DNA of 64,000 nt, taken from Coprinellus micaceus (taxonomy: Eukaryota; Basidiomycota; Agaricomycetes; Agaricales; Psathyrellaceae). This document shows positions 11,705-25,660 of this stretch, one piece after another. Made by a program: the position numbers and the translations under genes. The stretch's first letter is position 1; each line of letters starts with the position of its first letter. The DNA lies in assembly GCA_951394405.1 (NCBI GenBank), contig OX596346.1, positions 2,294,001 to 2,358,000 of the forward strand, given 5' to 3'. A model generated the notes under the pieces. That model was not told where the DNA came from, did not search any database, and saw nothing but the letters and a program-made list of their open reading frames with translations.

Positions 11705-13621
11705 TCATAATGAAGTCCGCGAAGAGAAATAAAACACCTTTGCCGTGTTTTTCGCCTCCTTCTGCTGTATCCACCGCCCGAAGCGGTGCTCCTTGGCGAG
11801 CGAAGCAACGACAAGGAGGGAGTGCGACTGGGTGCTGTTAGACGCCCCCGCTGAAGGTGGTGGTGGTCGTGGATTTGAGGGTTGGTTTTGGTCCTGATGA
11901 AGCCAGGAAGCGTGTTTGGTAAACTCTTTGGGAGGGGAGAGGAGTTGGATGGAGTTGACGACGCCGGGTGCGGGGATCGCCCCGGCGAGGGAGAAGGATT
12001 TGAGTTTGGGGTCGAGCTGCCATATCCGAACGGATCCGTCGTACGAGCCTGCGAGAATGTAAGAGGAAGATTTATATTGAACGCGGTAGGAAGAAGGCGT
12101 ACCAGACGCGAAAATATTTGAATATCGGAGACACCCCAAACTCGTTACCCACCGAGGCGTTCGGATGGTTCCCTCGGTGGAACTCTCCATCTCCTCCAGC
12201 CCATGCGCGAGCGGCTGCGTAAATATCGGTTTCTTCTTCGTCGTCGACCAGAGGCTCAAACTCCCACTATCTCCCCCACTGACAAACGTCGTTTCGTCAA
12301 TCATACAGACGCACTCCAAGCTACCCTCAATGTAGCTCTTTTGCTGCCCCTTCTTGCTTCCGCCATCCACCTCCATGTCGTCTCCCTCTTCGTCGCCCTT
12401 CAGCCCTCCCTCCAGTACCTCGCGAATTCGTGAGCGGCCTCCGCCACGGAAGACGAGCTGCGTTTCGTCGACGATCTTCCAGTAGCGGACGGTCTTGTCG
12501 CGTGCGCCGACGGATACACAGACGTCACCTCGAAGCGCATCCAAGCTGAGGATGTGATCTTGGTGTCCGAAAAGGGTCTCGACATAACCCAGTACACCAG
12601 GGGTTAGGTCGTATACTTTGAGTGTTCGATCAAAGGATGCAGAGTATAGTTGATTCGTCCCTTTTTTGAAGGCGACGTGCTACAGATCGAGGTTGGTACG
12701 ACGTACCAGGGAAAGGATGGGATGGAGACGTACCGAAACGACATCTTTGTGCCCAAGATGTCCACAGAACCCTTTGACCCAAGTGCCCTTTTCTACATCC
12801 CAGACGCCCACTCTCCGATCCGCACCCGCACTCGCAAGCAGCTTCCCGTCCCCGCTAATAGCCAACGAATACACCTCGCCGGTGTGCCCTGAAAGCAGGG
12901 GGTCTACAGGCGCCTTAGCCTTTCCCTTGCCCTTTTTTTTCTCCTCTGAAGGCTTCACCTTGTGAAAGGTGTTTACTTTTTTGCCGGTCAGCAGATCCCA
13001 TTGGATGATGCTCCCTTCCTTGCCGGCCGTGAAGAGGTGTTTTGCGGATTCGGAGACGGTGGAAGATGTTACGGAGAGGCGGTGGCCCTTTGCGGTGAAT
13101 GTGGCTTGGGGTGGGGAGGAAAAGTCGAAGGAGTCTGCGATGAAGAGGTGGACCTTGCCAGAGTGCTCGAGGACGTCCTGTTTTAGACGCGATGCGATGA
13201 TCTCCTTGTCAATGTCCGCTGCGTCGAACTCGCCCTCCGCTGTATATTATAAAACATGAACAATGTACTGGGGGTAGAAAGGAAGGTACAACGCACCCAG
13301 ACTGCCCTTGACACTCTCCAGATACAACTTGGCCAATCTCAACCGCTTCTCCGCCGGCGTCTCGTTTTCGTATTCGTCCCCGCTCTGGGCCTCCTCATCG
13401 TCCGCCCTCAAATCCATGTCATCGACACCCCCCTCTTCATCGTCCGTCCTGTCCGAAAGCTCTTCATCCCTCCGCGGCGCCTTCCTCCCTGGACCTGCCG
13501 AACCCTTTCCTCCTCCTCGACCCTGGCCCGGTTTTCGACCATTGCGTGCTGGTCCTTCAGAGGTGGACCCTGAGCGCTTGCGTTTGCGCGTTTTTGTGCT
13601 GGCGAAGAAGGCATCTGGCAT
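11705..13621 (-). CDS. RRP9: RRP9 / U3-55K, U3 snoRNP WD40 protein
   Basis: Component of the box C/D U3 snoRNP needed for 18S pre-rRNA processing in the nucleolus. ATG 13621 (MPDAFFASTKTRKRKR) opens a basic N-terminal region, followed by an acidic stretch (DRTDDEEGGVDD) and the family-typical ETPAEKRLRLAKLYLESVK. After a short intron (about 13240-13295) comes the DIDKEIIASRLKQDVLEHSG region, then about seven WD repeats, for example LLSGHTGEVYSLAISGDGK, SVGARDKTVRYWKI, FVSGGDSGSLSLW and LAGSYDGSVRIWQL. A second intron lies near 12675-12740. Stop TGA at 11705-11707 follows VFYFSSRTSL. The acidic leader followed by this helix and WD repeats separates it from other WD40 rRNA factors such as UTP13. 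Confidence 0.9.
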
Positions 13622-13799
13622 TGTCCAAGAAGTGTAGAGGCTAGTTCAGGCGCCTAATGAAATTCATTAGAGTCCACCAAATTTTGTATTTGGGCGGTGT
13701 TTGGCGGGGAGGTCATAACAGGGACAAATAGAGGGCGGTCAAATTGGAGAGTGGGGTATACGATACACGGTATCGAGTATAATTACAAGCAAATGCCAG

Positions 13800-15547
13800 T
13801 CAACGCATGTGAAGTCCTTCGTACACATCCTGAGGAGACATTGGTACATCTGGATTACTGTTGGCATACGGTGCAGGCGACACCCGCGACCCCTGCCCAA
13901 CACCGTTGCCGTTGCGGTACATGCCGAGATTCAATTGAGGCGTCGAACGCGATCCCATGACATTCTCGAAAAGCCCTTGGACGCGTCCACTGGGGCGGTA
14001 GGGCACCTGGAGCACCCCCGACATGCTACGATCGTGGTGCATCATCGTGTCTGGGTGGCTGGACTGCGACGACGTCGACACCGAACGACTGCGAGTGTAG
14101 TCCATCTCCTGGCCCCCTCCTCCTCCATAACCTTGCGCATAAATAGCACTGTTAAAGTCAAACTCCAACGGAGGCACGGCGTTGTAGTCCGACGCTCCGA
14201 GGTCTGGATGCGAGGTCCACATCGAAGAAGGCGGGGCTGATGACGGACCAGCGGCAGCAAAATCGTTGTGGTGGAATCCATCGTTCGATGCCAACTGGCG
14301 AAGCCATTCGTCGACGGTCTCCGAGGATTGCCCGCTATTGGACTGTGGTATTGACAACGCCGTGTCAAGGGGCGAGCTTCCTGCGTTCTGCAACGAGAGG
14401 ATGGTGCAATCGAGGCAGGTGCTGCAATGGCCTGGGTTGGCGCACGTCGAGAACGCAGACTCCGCCGAGAGGATGGTATTGTTGTGGTACGTGCATCCGG
14501 GGCACTGGCACGCATCACCGCAGCCGCAGACCGAGGGGTAGAACGAATTAGCGTCGTGGTTGGTGGGCGAGGATATCGAGTGTCCGTTAAAGTGGGCTTG
14601 GGGCGACGAATGGGGATGCAAAGGCTGGTGGTGTGACATCCCGTACGCACGTTCATACGGACTGTACAACGTGTTATCGTGGAGCCTTCCGCTGCCAAAT
14701 TGGCTGCTGTGCGAGGGGGAATGCGAGGGGATCTCGATGGGACGAGGGAGGACCGGACGAAGCTCCGCGATGCGAGCCAGGATCTGCGCCGTGTTGGACT
14801 GGACTCGCGAGGGGTCACCAAAGACGGACAGGTCGGTTCGTTCGGGGGTCTCGAATTTGACGGTGGGTTTCCTGCCCTTGCTCCCGGACGCTGCTCGTCT
14901 GTGCTGCTGCGCGACGCTGCAGATGCAAGCGGGGCCATCCTTGCATTTACAGGTAATGTTATTGCCTAAAACAAACGGGAAGCGATGTGAGATCAGAGAT
15001 GAGGTGAAGGGAATGAATGAATGGGGTGCGCACCGCCGCTCATATCAGAGTCGGAAGAGAATCCCTCGGGCGCGACCGACGTTTCCAATGCATGCTGGGG
15101 CACGCCATTGGGAAACGCGGCGCTTTCAAACCCTGGCTTGATGCCTAAGTAGGTGGGGAACCAGCAATGGGACTTATCAGTCAGCCGGCTGGACCTGGGC
15201 GCAGCGTTGTGGGGGATACACACCTTTTGCAGGGGGAGGGTGCTCTGTGCGACCGTCGCAGATGCACTTGACGTGCACCTGCTTGGTTTTGCGTAGTTCC
15301 CGACAGTGTTCACATTGTGTGACGGGGCGGCCTTTCTTCTTGATTTCGAACAGGGGACGGTCAAAGTGCTTGCACGAGGAGGACCTATGGCCCTTTATGC
15401 AGGTTTCACTGGGCGACCTGTCAGCACCGTGGCGATCGACAAGGCGATGCGAGCATCATACCAAGCGTATTTTTTGTCGCTGATGATCTGGGAGGAGGGG
15501 AGGTCAGAGGATGGCCCTGGGGTGATGATGGCGAGTGGACCTACCAT
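13800..15547 (-). CDS. CUF1: CUF1-type copper-fist transcription factor
   Basis: Copper-sensing DNA-binding regulator. The copper-fist domain is spread over two exons: SDKKYA, then (intron with acceptor near 15410) CETCIKGHRSSSCKHF, DRPLFEIKKKGRPVTQC and EHCRELRKTKQVHVKC. It has the Cys/His zinc ligands, the minor-groove KGRP motif, and is followed by CICDGRTEHPPP. A short first exon (ATG 15547) may splice directly to IISDKKYA; reading through gives a longer N terminus. A Cys-rich segment (CGCGDACQCPGC...CANPGHCSTCLDC, about 14380-14530) is a likely Cu(I)-binding cluster. Low-complexity Ser/His/Gly-rich tail to the stop at 13800. In Cryptococcus Cuf1 switches between copper acquisition and detoxification genes; that role is family knowledge here. 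Confidence 0.88.
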
Positions 15548-15949
15548 GGCTGGAGAGGGAACCCGTCAGCGACGGGGCGCTGGAACGGGGTTACTGGAAG
15601 ACAAGCTGGGTGGCCTTGGAGTAGGGCCCTTGCATGATATCTACGTCGAGTATTGGGGGTTGTTGGCAGGAGTTGACCTTGACCTCTGCCGCACAGACCA
15701 GACACTGCCCGCGAAAATCAGGCGTAAATAGAGATAAATACCCATATTCGTTCCACCACAAGCTCTGCGCGGTTTCCGCCAGAGGATACCACTCCCAGTG
15801 CTTCCAGCTGCTTCCTGGGGAAGGCACTGCCTCGAATCATCTGAGCATCGTGCCACCCGGTCTCCGCACCGAATAGGTTCCATCCGTATTCATCCCGATA
15901 ACGCACTACGTAGATACAGCAATTATAGACCACACCAAAAGAACTCCTC

Positions 15950-17505
15950 TTACGCCCCGTACTTCTCCACCCACTCCTGATGGAACGTTTCCAGCTTCCC
16001 AACATACTCCTCAACACCCGGGCACAGGCACGTCAGCCGATAGTGCCACGACTCCGCCTTTTGTCCGAATCCGCTGCCCGGCACAACGCAGATTCCCGTC
16101 GCGTCCAGCAGGGCCAGAGAGTAGAATACGTCAGGCTCCTTTCCTGCCTCTCTAGCCGCGTCCTGCGCCTTTTGGGACAGCGTGATCTTCGGGAACAGGT
16201 AGAGCGCCCCAGGCGAGTCCACGCAGGTGATTCCAGAGAGGGCGTTCAGACGCTCCGCCATCACATTCGTCCGCTGTGCGAGCGCAGCGTGCGTAGTGTC
16301 TGTCTCCTTTTTCCACAGCGCGTGACTCTCCTCGCCCTCCTTGGGCGGACGCACCATCGTGTCGACGCCGATCTGGCCCGAAAGCGGAGGGCACAGGCCG
16401 ACAGAGACCATCTTGTAGATAAGGGAGATGACGGGTTCTGAGATGTTCGTGCACTCAAAGTAGCCTCCTCGGCGTCCGCACTCGCCCGAGACGCCTTTGG
16501 AAATGGAGTGGAAGGAAACGAGAGGGACATGCGAATCGAGCTTGCGCACGACCTTCTTGAACGACGTAAAGGGGAACTGTTCGCGCTTGTGGAGGTTGTT
16601 CTGGTACACCTCGTCTGCGAGAAGCACGAGCGAGTACTTCTCGCAGATGTGCACCAGCTGGACCATCGTCTCCTCATCGAGGAGCGCACCGGTGGGGTTA
16701 CCCGGGTTGATGATGACGAGGGCCTTGGGGACCGTGCCGACCTTGTGGGCCTGTTCAAGAGCAACTTCGATCTCTTGAACAGAGGTAGCCCACCCCTTGG
16801 ACTCGTCCAGATAGTAGGGTATCGGCCGGCCGTTGTGCTGTGCAAGGGTAGCAGTATACAGGGGGTATTGGGGGATGGGAATCAGAATTCCAGAGGTTGG
16901 GGAGGAGATGAGCATGTTGATCAACAGAGATACGCCAGCAGAGGCGCCACCGGTGAGGAAGATGTGGTTGGGGTCTGCCGGGTAGCCATCGCGTTCTAAT
17001 CCGAAGTGGCGCCTTATCAGCCCGAAGAAAGGACGAGAGAGAGAGCGAACGTACCCTCGATGAACTTGGCGACGTTTTTACGAATGAAGGGGACACCCTG
17101 GCTGTGCGAGTAGGCGCCGACTGAACCGATGTGGTACATCAGCTCCTGGGCACGCGCGACGACGTCCTTGGGGAACGCCTCAGGGGCAAGCTCTGCAAGC
17201 TTGGGCCACTCTGTGAGGGCTGCGACCTGCCTGGTGAAGGTTATCGCAGGCTGGTCGAGTCCCTTCTGCTGGGGGTTTCCGATGTTACTGGAGATGACTC
17301 TGTCAAAGGGGAGGCCAGAGCCCTTGCCCTGCTCGAGATCGACGCGGTACTTCTCGGCCTTGATAGCGAGTTCCCCGCGAACGGCATACTCGACCTTGAG
17401 GAGGGAGGGGTTGAGGGTGTCGAGGGTGAGTGGGCGCATTGTGGGCTGGGATTTCGAGATAATCGATCCTGGCGTCCATCTTATACGAGATGCCGAGAGA
17501 CGCAT
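15950..17505 (-). CDS. ALT1: Alanine aminotransferase (PLP, class I)
   Basis: Interconverts alanine plus 2-oxoglutarate and pyruvate plus glutamate. ATG 17505. The N-terminal MRLSASRIRW-type leader could target mitochondria; a second ATG (MRPLTLDTL) may give a cytosolic form. Exon 1 holds the family-typical RAQELMYHIGSVGAYSHSQG; an intron follows near 16995-17055. Exon 2 holds ILIPIPQYPLYTA, INPGNPTGALL and LLADEVYQ, then FHSISKGVSGECGRRGGY with the PLP lysine, and ends with EKYGA at 15950. Length (about 500 aa) fits the family. It is divergent from CCC1, with 280 bp between the two starts. Confidence in the family is high; the ALT rather than a related aminotransferase call rests on the SKG.GECG.RGGY motif. 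Confidence 0.9.
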
Positions 17506-17785
17506 TGCAAGTGAACTCGTGACTAGTCTAGCGATCTGGACTTGCTGCTCTTATCTCGACCGCCACAGAGATACGAAAAGGCCGGGGGGTCGAGCCTGGA
17601 CGAGGGAGGGGCTGGCTCGGTCGTCGTCGCTGCCAGAAAAGTCCGTCGTCGTCGTCGTCGTTCACAGCGATGAGCTCGAGTCAAACTGCAAATTATATTA
17701 GCTCCGGCATATCCCCGGCCCGCCACTCTCCGGCCTCATATTACGTCACAAAAATGTAGAAATTCAAGGTTTATTCTGTACCACC
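17506..17785. promoter_or_regulatory. Shared upstream region of ALT1 and CCC1
   Basis: 280-bp gap between two divergent start codons. It carries a short GTCGTC microsatellite (about 17644-17660). No firm factor site was recognised. Confidence 0.4.
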
Positions 17786-18884
17786 ATGTCCCAGTCCTCC
17801 CTCTCCTCCACACCCACCATCGTGCCCCTCAATCGCCCTACAGAAAGGACACACAACAGCCACAAGCCTTCCGTCTGGCCCATTATCGCCTCAGAGTCGG
17901 GCACATCCACCCCCCTAGCCGCCAAGTGTGCGAGGACCACCCGCGAGGACGGCGTCTGCTGCAAGGAGCTCCTCAAAGAGGAACGCACCCTCATCGACCC
18001 AGACGTCGTTAGAGATGTGTAGGTTCTATATCGCCTTTATTTAGTCCTATCTCGCTGACAACGGTGCAGGGTCATTGGTCTCTCAGATGGCCTCACCGTG
18101 CCATTTGCCCTTACCGCGGGTCTTTCGTCTCTCGGTGAATCTCGCCTCGTCGTTCTAGGCGGCGTGGCAGAGCTCATCGCAGGAGCTATCTCGATGGGAA
18201 TTGGAGGCTTCCTCGCGTCCCAGTCTGAGCGAGACCACTACCGCTACCTCCGAGCTCAAACTGCCCAACGCGTCAGGGTCAGCTGCTCGGGCGAGATGGA
18301 GCGCGAAGTCTTCGAGGTCCTCGGGCCCATTGGCGTCGACGAAAAGACTTCTCGCACCGTAGCCTCTTGCCTGCGCGACGTCGAGGTCGAGGAGTTTGGA
18401 GACCTCATCGCCCACGCGTCGGATAGCTCTGTGAGCGACACCGAAACCGCGGATAGCCTGCGTTGGGCCAAGGAGGTGGGGCTCACGGCGTTCCTACTCA
18501 AGTTTGGGCAGGGCCTGGGTAAGCCACATCTAATCAGATTCTGGAGGGAATACAAAGCTAATCGCCACATCCATGTGTACAGAGGAAGTTCCTGACCGCC
18601 GCATGTACACGTCCGCATTCACTATTGGCATGGGGTACCTGCTCGGTGGTCTTATTCCCCTCCTCCCCTACTTCTTCATCCCGAGAGCCCACGTTGCTCT
18701 GCTCTATTCGTGCATCCTCACCGGCGCCATCCTCCTGATCTTTGGTGCTGTCAAGGCTCGTGTTACAGGCGCTGGCGTTTCGACCGGAAGTTACGTCTGG
18801 GGTGCAGTTAGTACCCTCATGGTCGGTGGCGTCGCTGCTGGAGCCGCGTTTGGCATTGTCAAAGCGATGGAAGGGTCTGGTTGA
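17786..18884 (+). CDS. CCC1: Vacuolar iron/manganese transporter (CCC1/VIT1 family)
   Basis: Moves Fe2+/Mn2+ from the cytosol into the vacuole. ATG 17786 (MSQSSLSSTP) opens a hydrophilic N-terminal tail. After an intron (about 18020-18070) follows the VIT signature VIGLSDGLTVPFALTAGLSSL, then GAISMGIGGFLASQSERDHY. A cytosolic helical hairpin comes next (REVFEVLGPIGV...SCLRDVEVEEFGDLI), then a second intron (about 18520-18585) and the remaining membrane helices (GYLLGGLIPLLPYFFI, LLYSCILTGAILLIFGAVKA). Ends at 18884 (KAMEGSG). About 320 aa with five predicted membrane segments, as usual. Convergent with the CaM-kinase gene. Confidence 0.9.
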
Positions 18885-19416
18885 TCGAGTTCGTTCTCCC
18901 ACTTCTACCACTTGTAACTCCTATGATTGGAATCTATCCCTCCATCCCATATTATTATATCCTACCCTCACATTTGTACTTTTAGTTGACCTCTAGACTG
19001 TACGACGATCTTAGCGACGCTATGCCGCGCATCCTTTTCGCGTTGTGGCGCGTATTCTGTTCGAATCTTCTTGACAATGTGTCGTACTCGGCGACGACTT
19101 GCGCCTTTTTTAACTTGGTGGTGGCGTGCATCCTTTTCCACGAAAGTAGAATATACCAGAATATAATTGTATTGTACACCGCGATTATTTAGCAATGGGA
19201 AAGCAGATGGGATCCGGGCTAGAAGATGCAGTCGCTGAGAAACATGTGAAAGGGTTGGGCACGGTTGAGGGTTGGGTAATGAGATGAATGGCGGAATAGA
19301 ATGCATGGAATGAAATAAGCGCCGAGGGAAGTGACGCACGATGACTGGTACCTCGGATTCTGATCGAGACTCCTCACTCGGGGTCTACCTGGGGTCTACG
19401 CCTCATTTTCGCGCAT
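18885..19416. other. Convergent intergenic region
   Basis: 532 bp between the stop codons of CCC1 and the CaM-kinase gene. It is A/T-richer than the genes, with no coding pattern; presumably 3' UTRs and terminators of both genes. Confidence 0.5.
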
Positions 19417-22221
<2,805 letters not shown>

Positions 22222-22471
22222 GCTGTGAGACAAAGGGTGTCGAGAGAAGTTGGATGGGCGTCAAATGGACCCCTGAGGCAAGCAGGGTAGAGAGTGAGGA
22301 GGAAGAGGTGTCGACGTATCCAGGACCTGTTATATGGTGTTGAAGCAGGTGTCAGCTAAGTATACGGCATGCGCACCGCCACGCGCTGGACACGGTGTGG
22401 ATCAGTGCCTCGTGCTGTGATCAACCCTATTCATTCCACACCTATTTCTCTACCAAACCAGTGCTTGCTCA

Positions 22472-23931
22472 ATGTCTTCTCTGCTAAGACGCTCCCTTCG
22501 TCTATCTCGGGCCCCTGTCTCCCTGCACTCCTACTCAACACAATCATCGTCGATACCCAACAGGACCAATGCAGTCAATATAGTCGAAGTAGGCCCCAGA
22601 GACGGGCTTCAGAACGAAAAGGGCTCGGTCATCCCTGTGGATACAAAGGTCGAGCTTATCGAGCGCCTCGTTAACGCGGGTGTAGGCAATGTAGAGGCAG
22701 GGAGCTTCGTTAGTCCAAAGTGGGTGCCCCAGGTGCGTTAGCACTTTACTTCCATACCCCATCGACGGCTGGGAGTAAGCTCCGGGTCTTCGAAGACCGG
22801 CTTGCTAGCTACTCCTCCTCCCCCGTCTCCGAGATTCATTGCCGAGGGACGTTTACTGACTCGCCGGATCTTACCTCACGCTAGATGGGAGGCACTCAGG
22901 ACGTGTTGAAGCAGATCCGACGCGTTGCGGGCGTACACTACGCCGTCCTCGTACCCAACTCCCGCGGGTTGGACGACCTCATCCACCTCTTGGACTCACA
23001 CCCCACACCCCCTGGAGAGTCTCCGTTAACGGACGAGGTGTCCGTCTTCACGGCTGCAACGGATGCCTTTAACAAGGCGAACGTGAACATGCCTGTACAC
23101 GAGCACTTGGGGAAGTTGGAGGGGGTGGTGAGGAGGGCGGGCGAGAGGGGACTGAGGGTGAGGGGGTATGTTAGTGTCGTTGTGAAGTGTCCGTTTAGTG
23201 GCAAGGTGTGTCCTGGCGATGTAAAGAGTGGTTGGATGGGACGCTGACGATGTGTACAGGTCGACCCGAAGAAAGTAAGGGAAGTGAGTAAAGCGCTGGT
23301 GGATATGGGATGCTATGAAGTGAGTCTGGGAGACACGGTCGGTATGGCACGGCCGTGGGAGGTTAGGGAGGTGGTTGAGGAGGTGAAGAGGGGTGTGGAC
23401 GTGTCAAAATTAGCGGTACGTTGTTTACCCTTCCCTTCCGCCGCTTTCTCTCGACCTGCCTCTCATTTGAAATGCTACGGCCATTGAAATTACTTCGCGC
23501 CGCGCCACAGGGACACTTCCACGACACTCATGGCACGGCCATCGCCAACGTACTTTCTGCCCTCGCCTCTGGCATTCGGACGATCGATGCGAGCGTCGGC
23601 GGCCTTGGAGGGTGCCCTTACTCCCCTGGGGCTACGGGTAACGTTAGCACAGAAGACGTCTTGTATGCATTGCAAGGATCAGAATACCAAGTGCAAGGTG
23701 CGTCTTGAGTCAATCGAGTTTGGTTCTGTGCAGATGTCTGAGGAGGAAGGTACTGATGATGGATGGATTCGGCTAGGGAGGGACGGCAAGCCGATTGATT
23801 TGGATGCGATGATTGATATTGGGGTGTGGATAAACCAGAAGCTTGGGAGGGAGACGGGGAGTAAGGTGGGTAAGGCTGTGTTGGCGAGGAGGAGGAGGGA
23901 GGAGGAGAAGAGGGAGAAGGCGAAGTTGTAG
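22472..23931 (+). CDS. HMGCL: Hydroxymethylglutaryl-CoA lyase (mitochondrial)
   Basis: Cleaves HMG-CoA to acetoacetate and acetyl-CoA, the last step of leucine breakdown. ATG 22472; MSSLLRRSLRLSRAPVSLHS is an Arg/Ser-rich, acid-free leader, as for mitochondrial import. Then VEVGPRDGLQNEK (substrate/metal loop), VEAGSFVSPKWVPQ, FTAATDAFNKANVN, SLGDTVGMA, HFHDTHGTAIAN (metal-binding His) and the signature GGLGGCPYSPGATGN with the catalytic Cys. Introns are near 22735-22884, 23205-23265, 23415-23512 and 23691-23733. The last is only 43 nt and needs a GTGCAA donor. The basic C-terminal tail (RRRREEEKREKAKL) is longer than usual. It is divergent from the CaM-kinase gene (250 bp apart). Confidence 0.9.
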
Positions 23932-24476
23932 GATTTACGGTACGCGTACGACCAGTGGTGTCGAAATATATCTGATTTATTGTCTACCGTATATTTGAAG
24001 GGTACGGTACGTAACACATGGGGTACATCCCCGAATGCCTGAGAAATGCGGGGAAGCACAAGCGCCCGTCATCGTATCCTTTTCACACCCGGCTATCACA
24101 TACTCCGTTCCCCGGTTCGGGATCTGTCGCCCTTCGCCGAGGTGCTTGCGTGGGGACAGAGGGGGTATAAGAATGCAACATGCACTTTGCATTTGACTTG
24201 CCGACACCCCTTCATACCCCTCGACGACCTTTGCTTCATCGCTGCCGAGTACCTTCAGTCGGCCGTTCGATCTATCGTGCTCGGGACGTCACTGCACTTT
24301 GAGAAGGAAAGGGATCTAGAAGAGCAACGGAACGGACTCGACGGGTTGGCCACGAATCGGAACGATACGAGGAAGCCACTATACGAACCGGAGGGGAACA
24401 ACGAGCGAGGCTAGAACCGCGGTACAACGAACACTAGCAGTTAGAAGCACACGTACGGGAGGAAGGCTCGCCAAGA
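23932..24476. other. Intergenic, upstream of hydrolase gene
   Basis: 545 bp. It contains an open frame at 24046-24414 (about 122 codons) without recognisable domains or coding bias, which I treat as chance. No other feature is visible. Confidence 0.4.
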
Positions 24477-25577
24477 ATGACGACACAGTGGAAGAAGGAG
24501 ACGTACGTCTTCGATCCCCGACCTCACTACCCGATGAGGGTTAGCGTTGGAAGCTATACCTTCCCCGATGCCCCAGTTTCCGCCACAGCCGGCGATGATG
24601 AAGGGTACACTTTGGTCTTTGCGCATGGGACGGGGTTTACGAAGGAGAGTTGGGAGCCGACGATTGAGGACCTGCTTGATTTCGTACGAGGCCAGAGTGG
24701 GGGCAAGGGTGTGAAGGTGAAGGAGATATGGAGTATCGACGCTCAGAACCACGGAGATAGCGTTGAGTTGAACGAGGAGATATTGAAGAAGAGTCATGCA
24801 GAGGTGTTTGGGTGGGAGGAGTATGGCCGGGTCATTCATTTATTCTTATCGCAAGCCGGCTCGCTCACATCCTCTGCTGGGATCCGTACAAAGCTCGACT
24901 TTAGCAAGGAGAAGTTGGTGGGGATTGGGCACTCGATGGGCGCGGCGTCGTTGGTGTTGGGGATGGGCTTCTTCCCTCAGTTAAAGTGGGATAGGGTGGT
25001 GTTGTGCGACCTGATGTGTATGCCGGATACCTTTGGCAAGGGGGCGGGTGAATTCCTTGTGGGTAGTGCGGTACGCAGGAGGGATGTGTGGGCGAGCAGG
25101 GAGGAGGCGTTGGGGAGTTTGAAGAAGGGAAGAGGGCGGTGGGATGATAGGGTGTTGAGAGGGTACGTGGAGTTTGGGTTGAAGGACTCTCAAGATGGGA
25201 AGGGAGTGACTTTGAAGTGCAGCAAGGAGCAGGAGGCGGCGAGTTATAAAGACCCGATTGGGTCGAGGAGGGCGTATGAAATGTTGCCACACTTTGTGAA
25301 GAGAGTGCAGACGCATCTCATTTACGGAGCTGAGGATGATTATCTGCCCAAGGAGGTGAAGGAGGATATCCTGAGGGTTGTGGGCGGCAAGGAGCGGCTC
25401 GGTGGGTGGGCCAGAGTGCCAGATTCAGGCCATTTGGTAAGTCCCCTCTTCTTAAAAATGGATGCATATTCATCCCTTTCGTAGATACCCCAAGTGAACC
25501 CCCGGGGACTGGCAGAAAAGGTGTTTGAGGCGCTTGCAGGTCCTCGAATTGCGGTTAGCGCCCGTCCGAAGCTGTGA
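24477..25577 (+). CDS. Alpha/beta-hydrolase with possible peroxisomal C-terminal signal
   Basis: Serine hydrolase of the AB-hydrolase-1 fold; substrate unknown. ATG 24477 (MTTQWKKETYVFDPRPHYP). Motifs in order: LVFAHGTGFTKESW (oxyanion loop), IDAQNHGDS, VGIGHSMGAASLVLGM (nucleophile elbow, Ser in GHSMG), IYGAEDDYLP (candidate acid) and PDSGHL (catalytic His). One intron (about 25438-25484) leads to IPQVNPRGLAEKVFEAL and the end VSARPKL. The final tripeptide PKL fits the loose PTS1 pattern, as in peroxisomal hydrolases of the yeast Lpx1 kind, but this is inference. About 365 aa. Confidence 0.8.
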
Positions 25578-25660
25578 TTACATAAATAGTTCGCACGTTG
25601 CTGTTGGCTAGAGATTTTTTGATCAATGAACCTGCTCTTCATCGTACCTTCCACCAAAAA

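Noticed and set aside
16508..16999. 163-codon plus-strand frame over the aminotransferase gene
   Set aside because: Antisense to well-supported coding sequence with conserved motifs on the other strand.
24046..24414. 122-codon open frame between HMG-CoA lyase and the hydrolase
   Set aside because: No domain and no hydrophobic or repeat pattern; probably chance in G/C-rich DNA.
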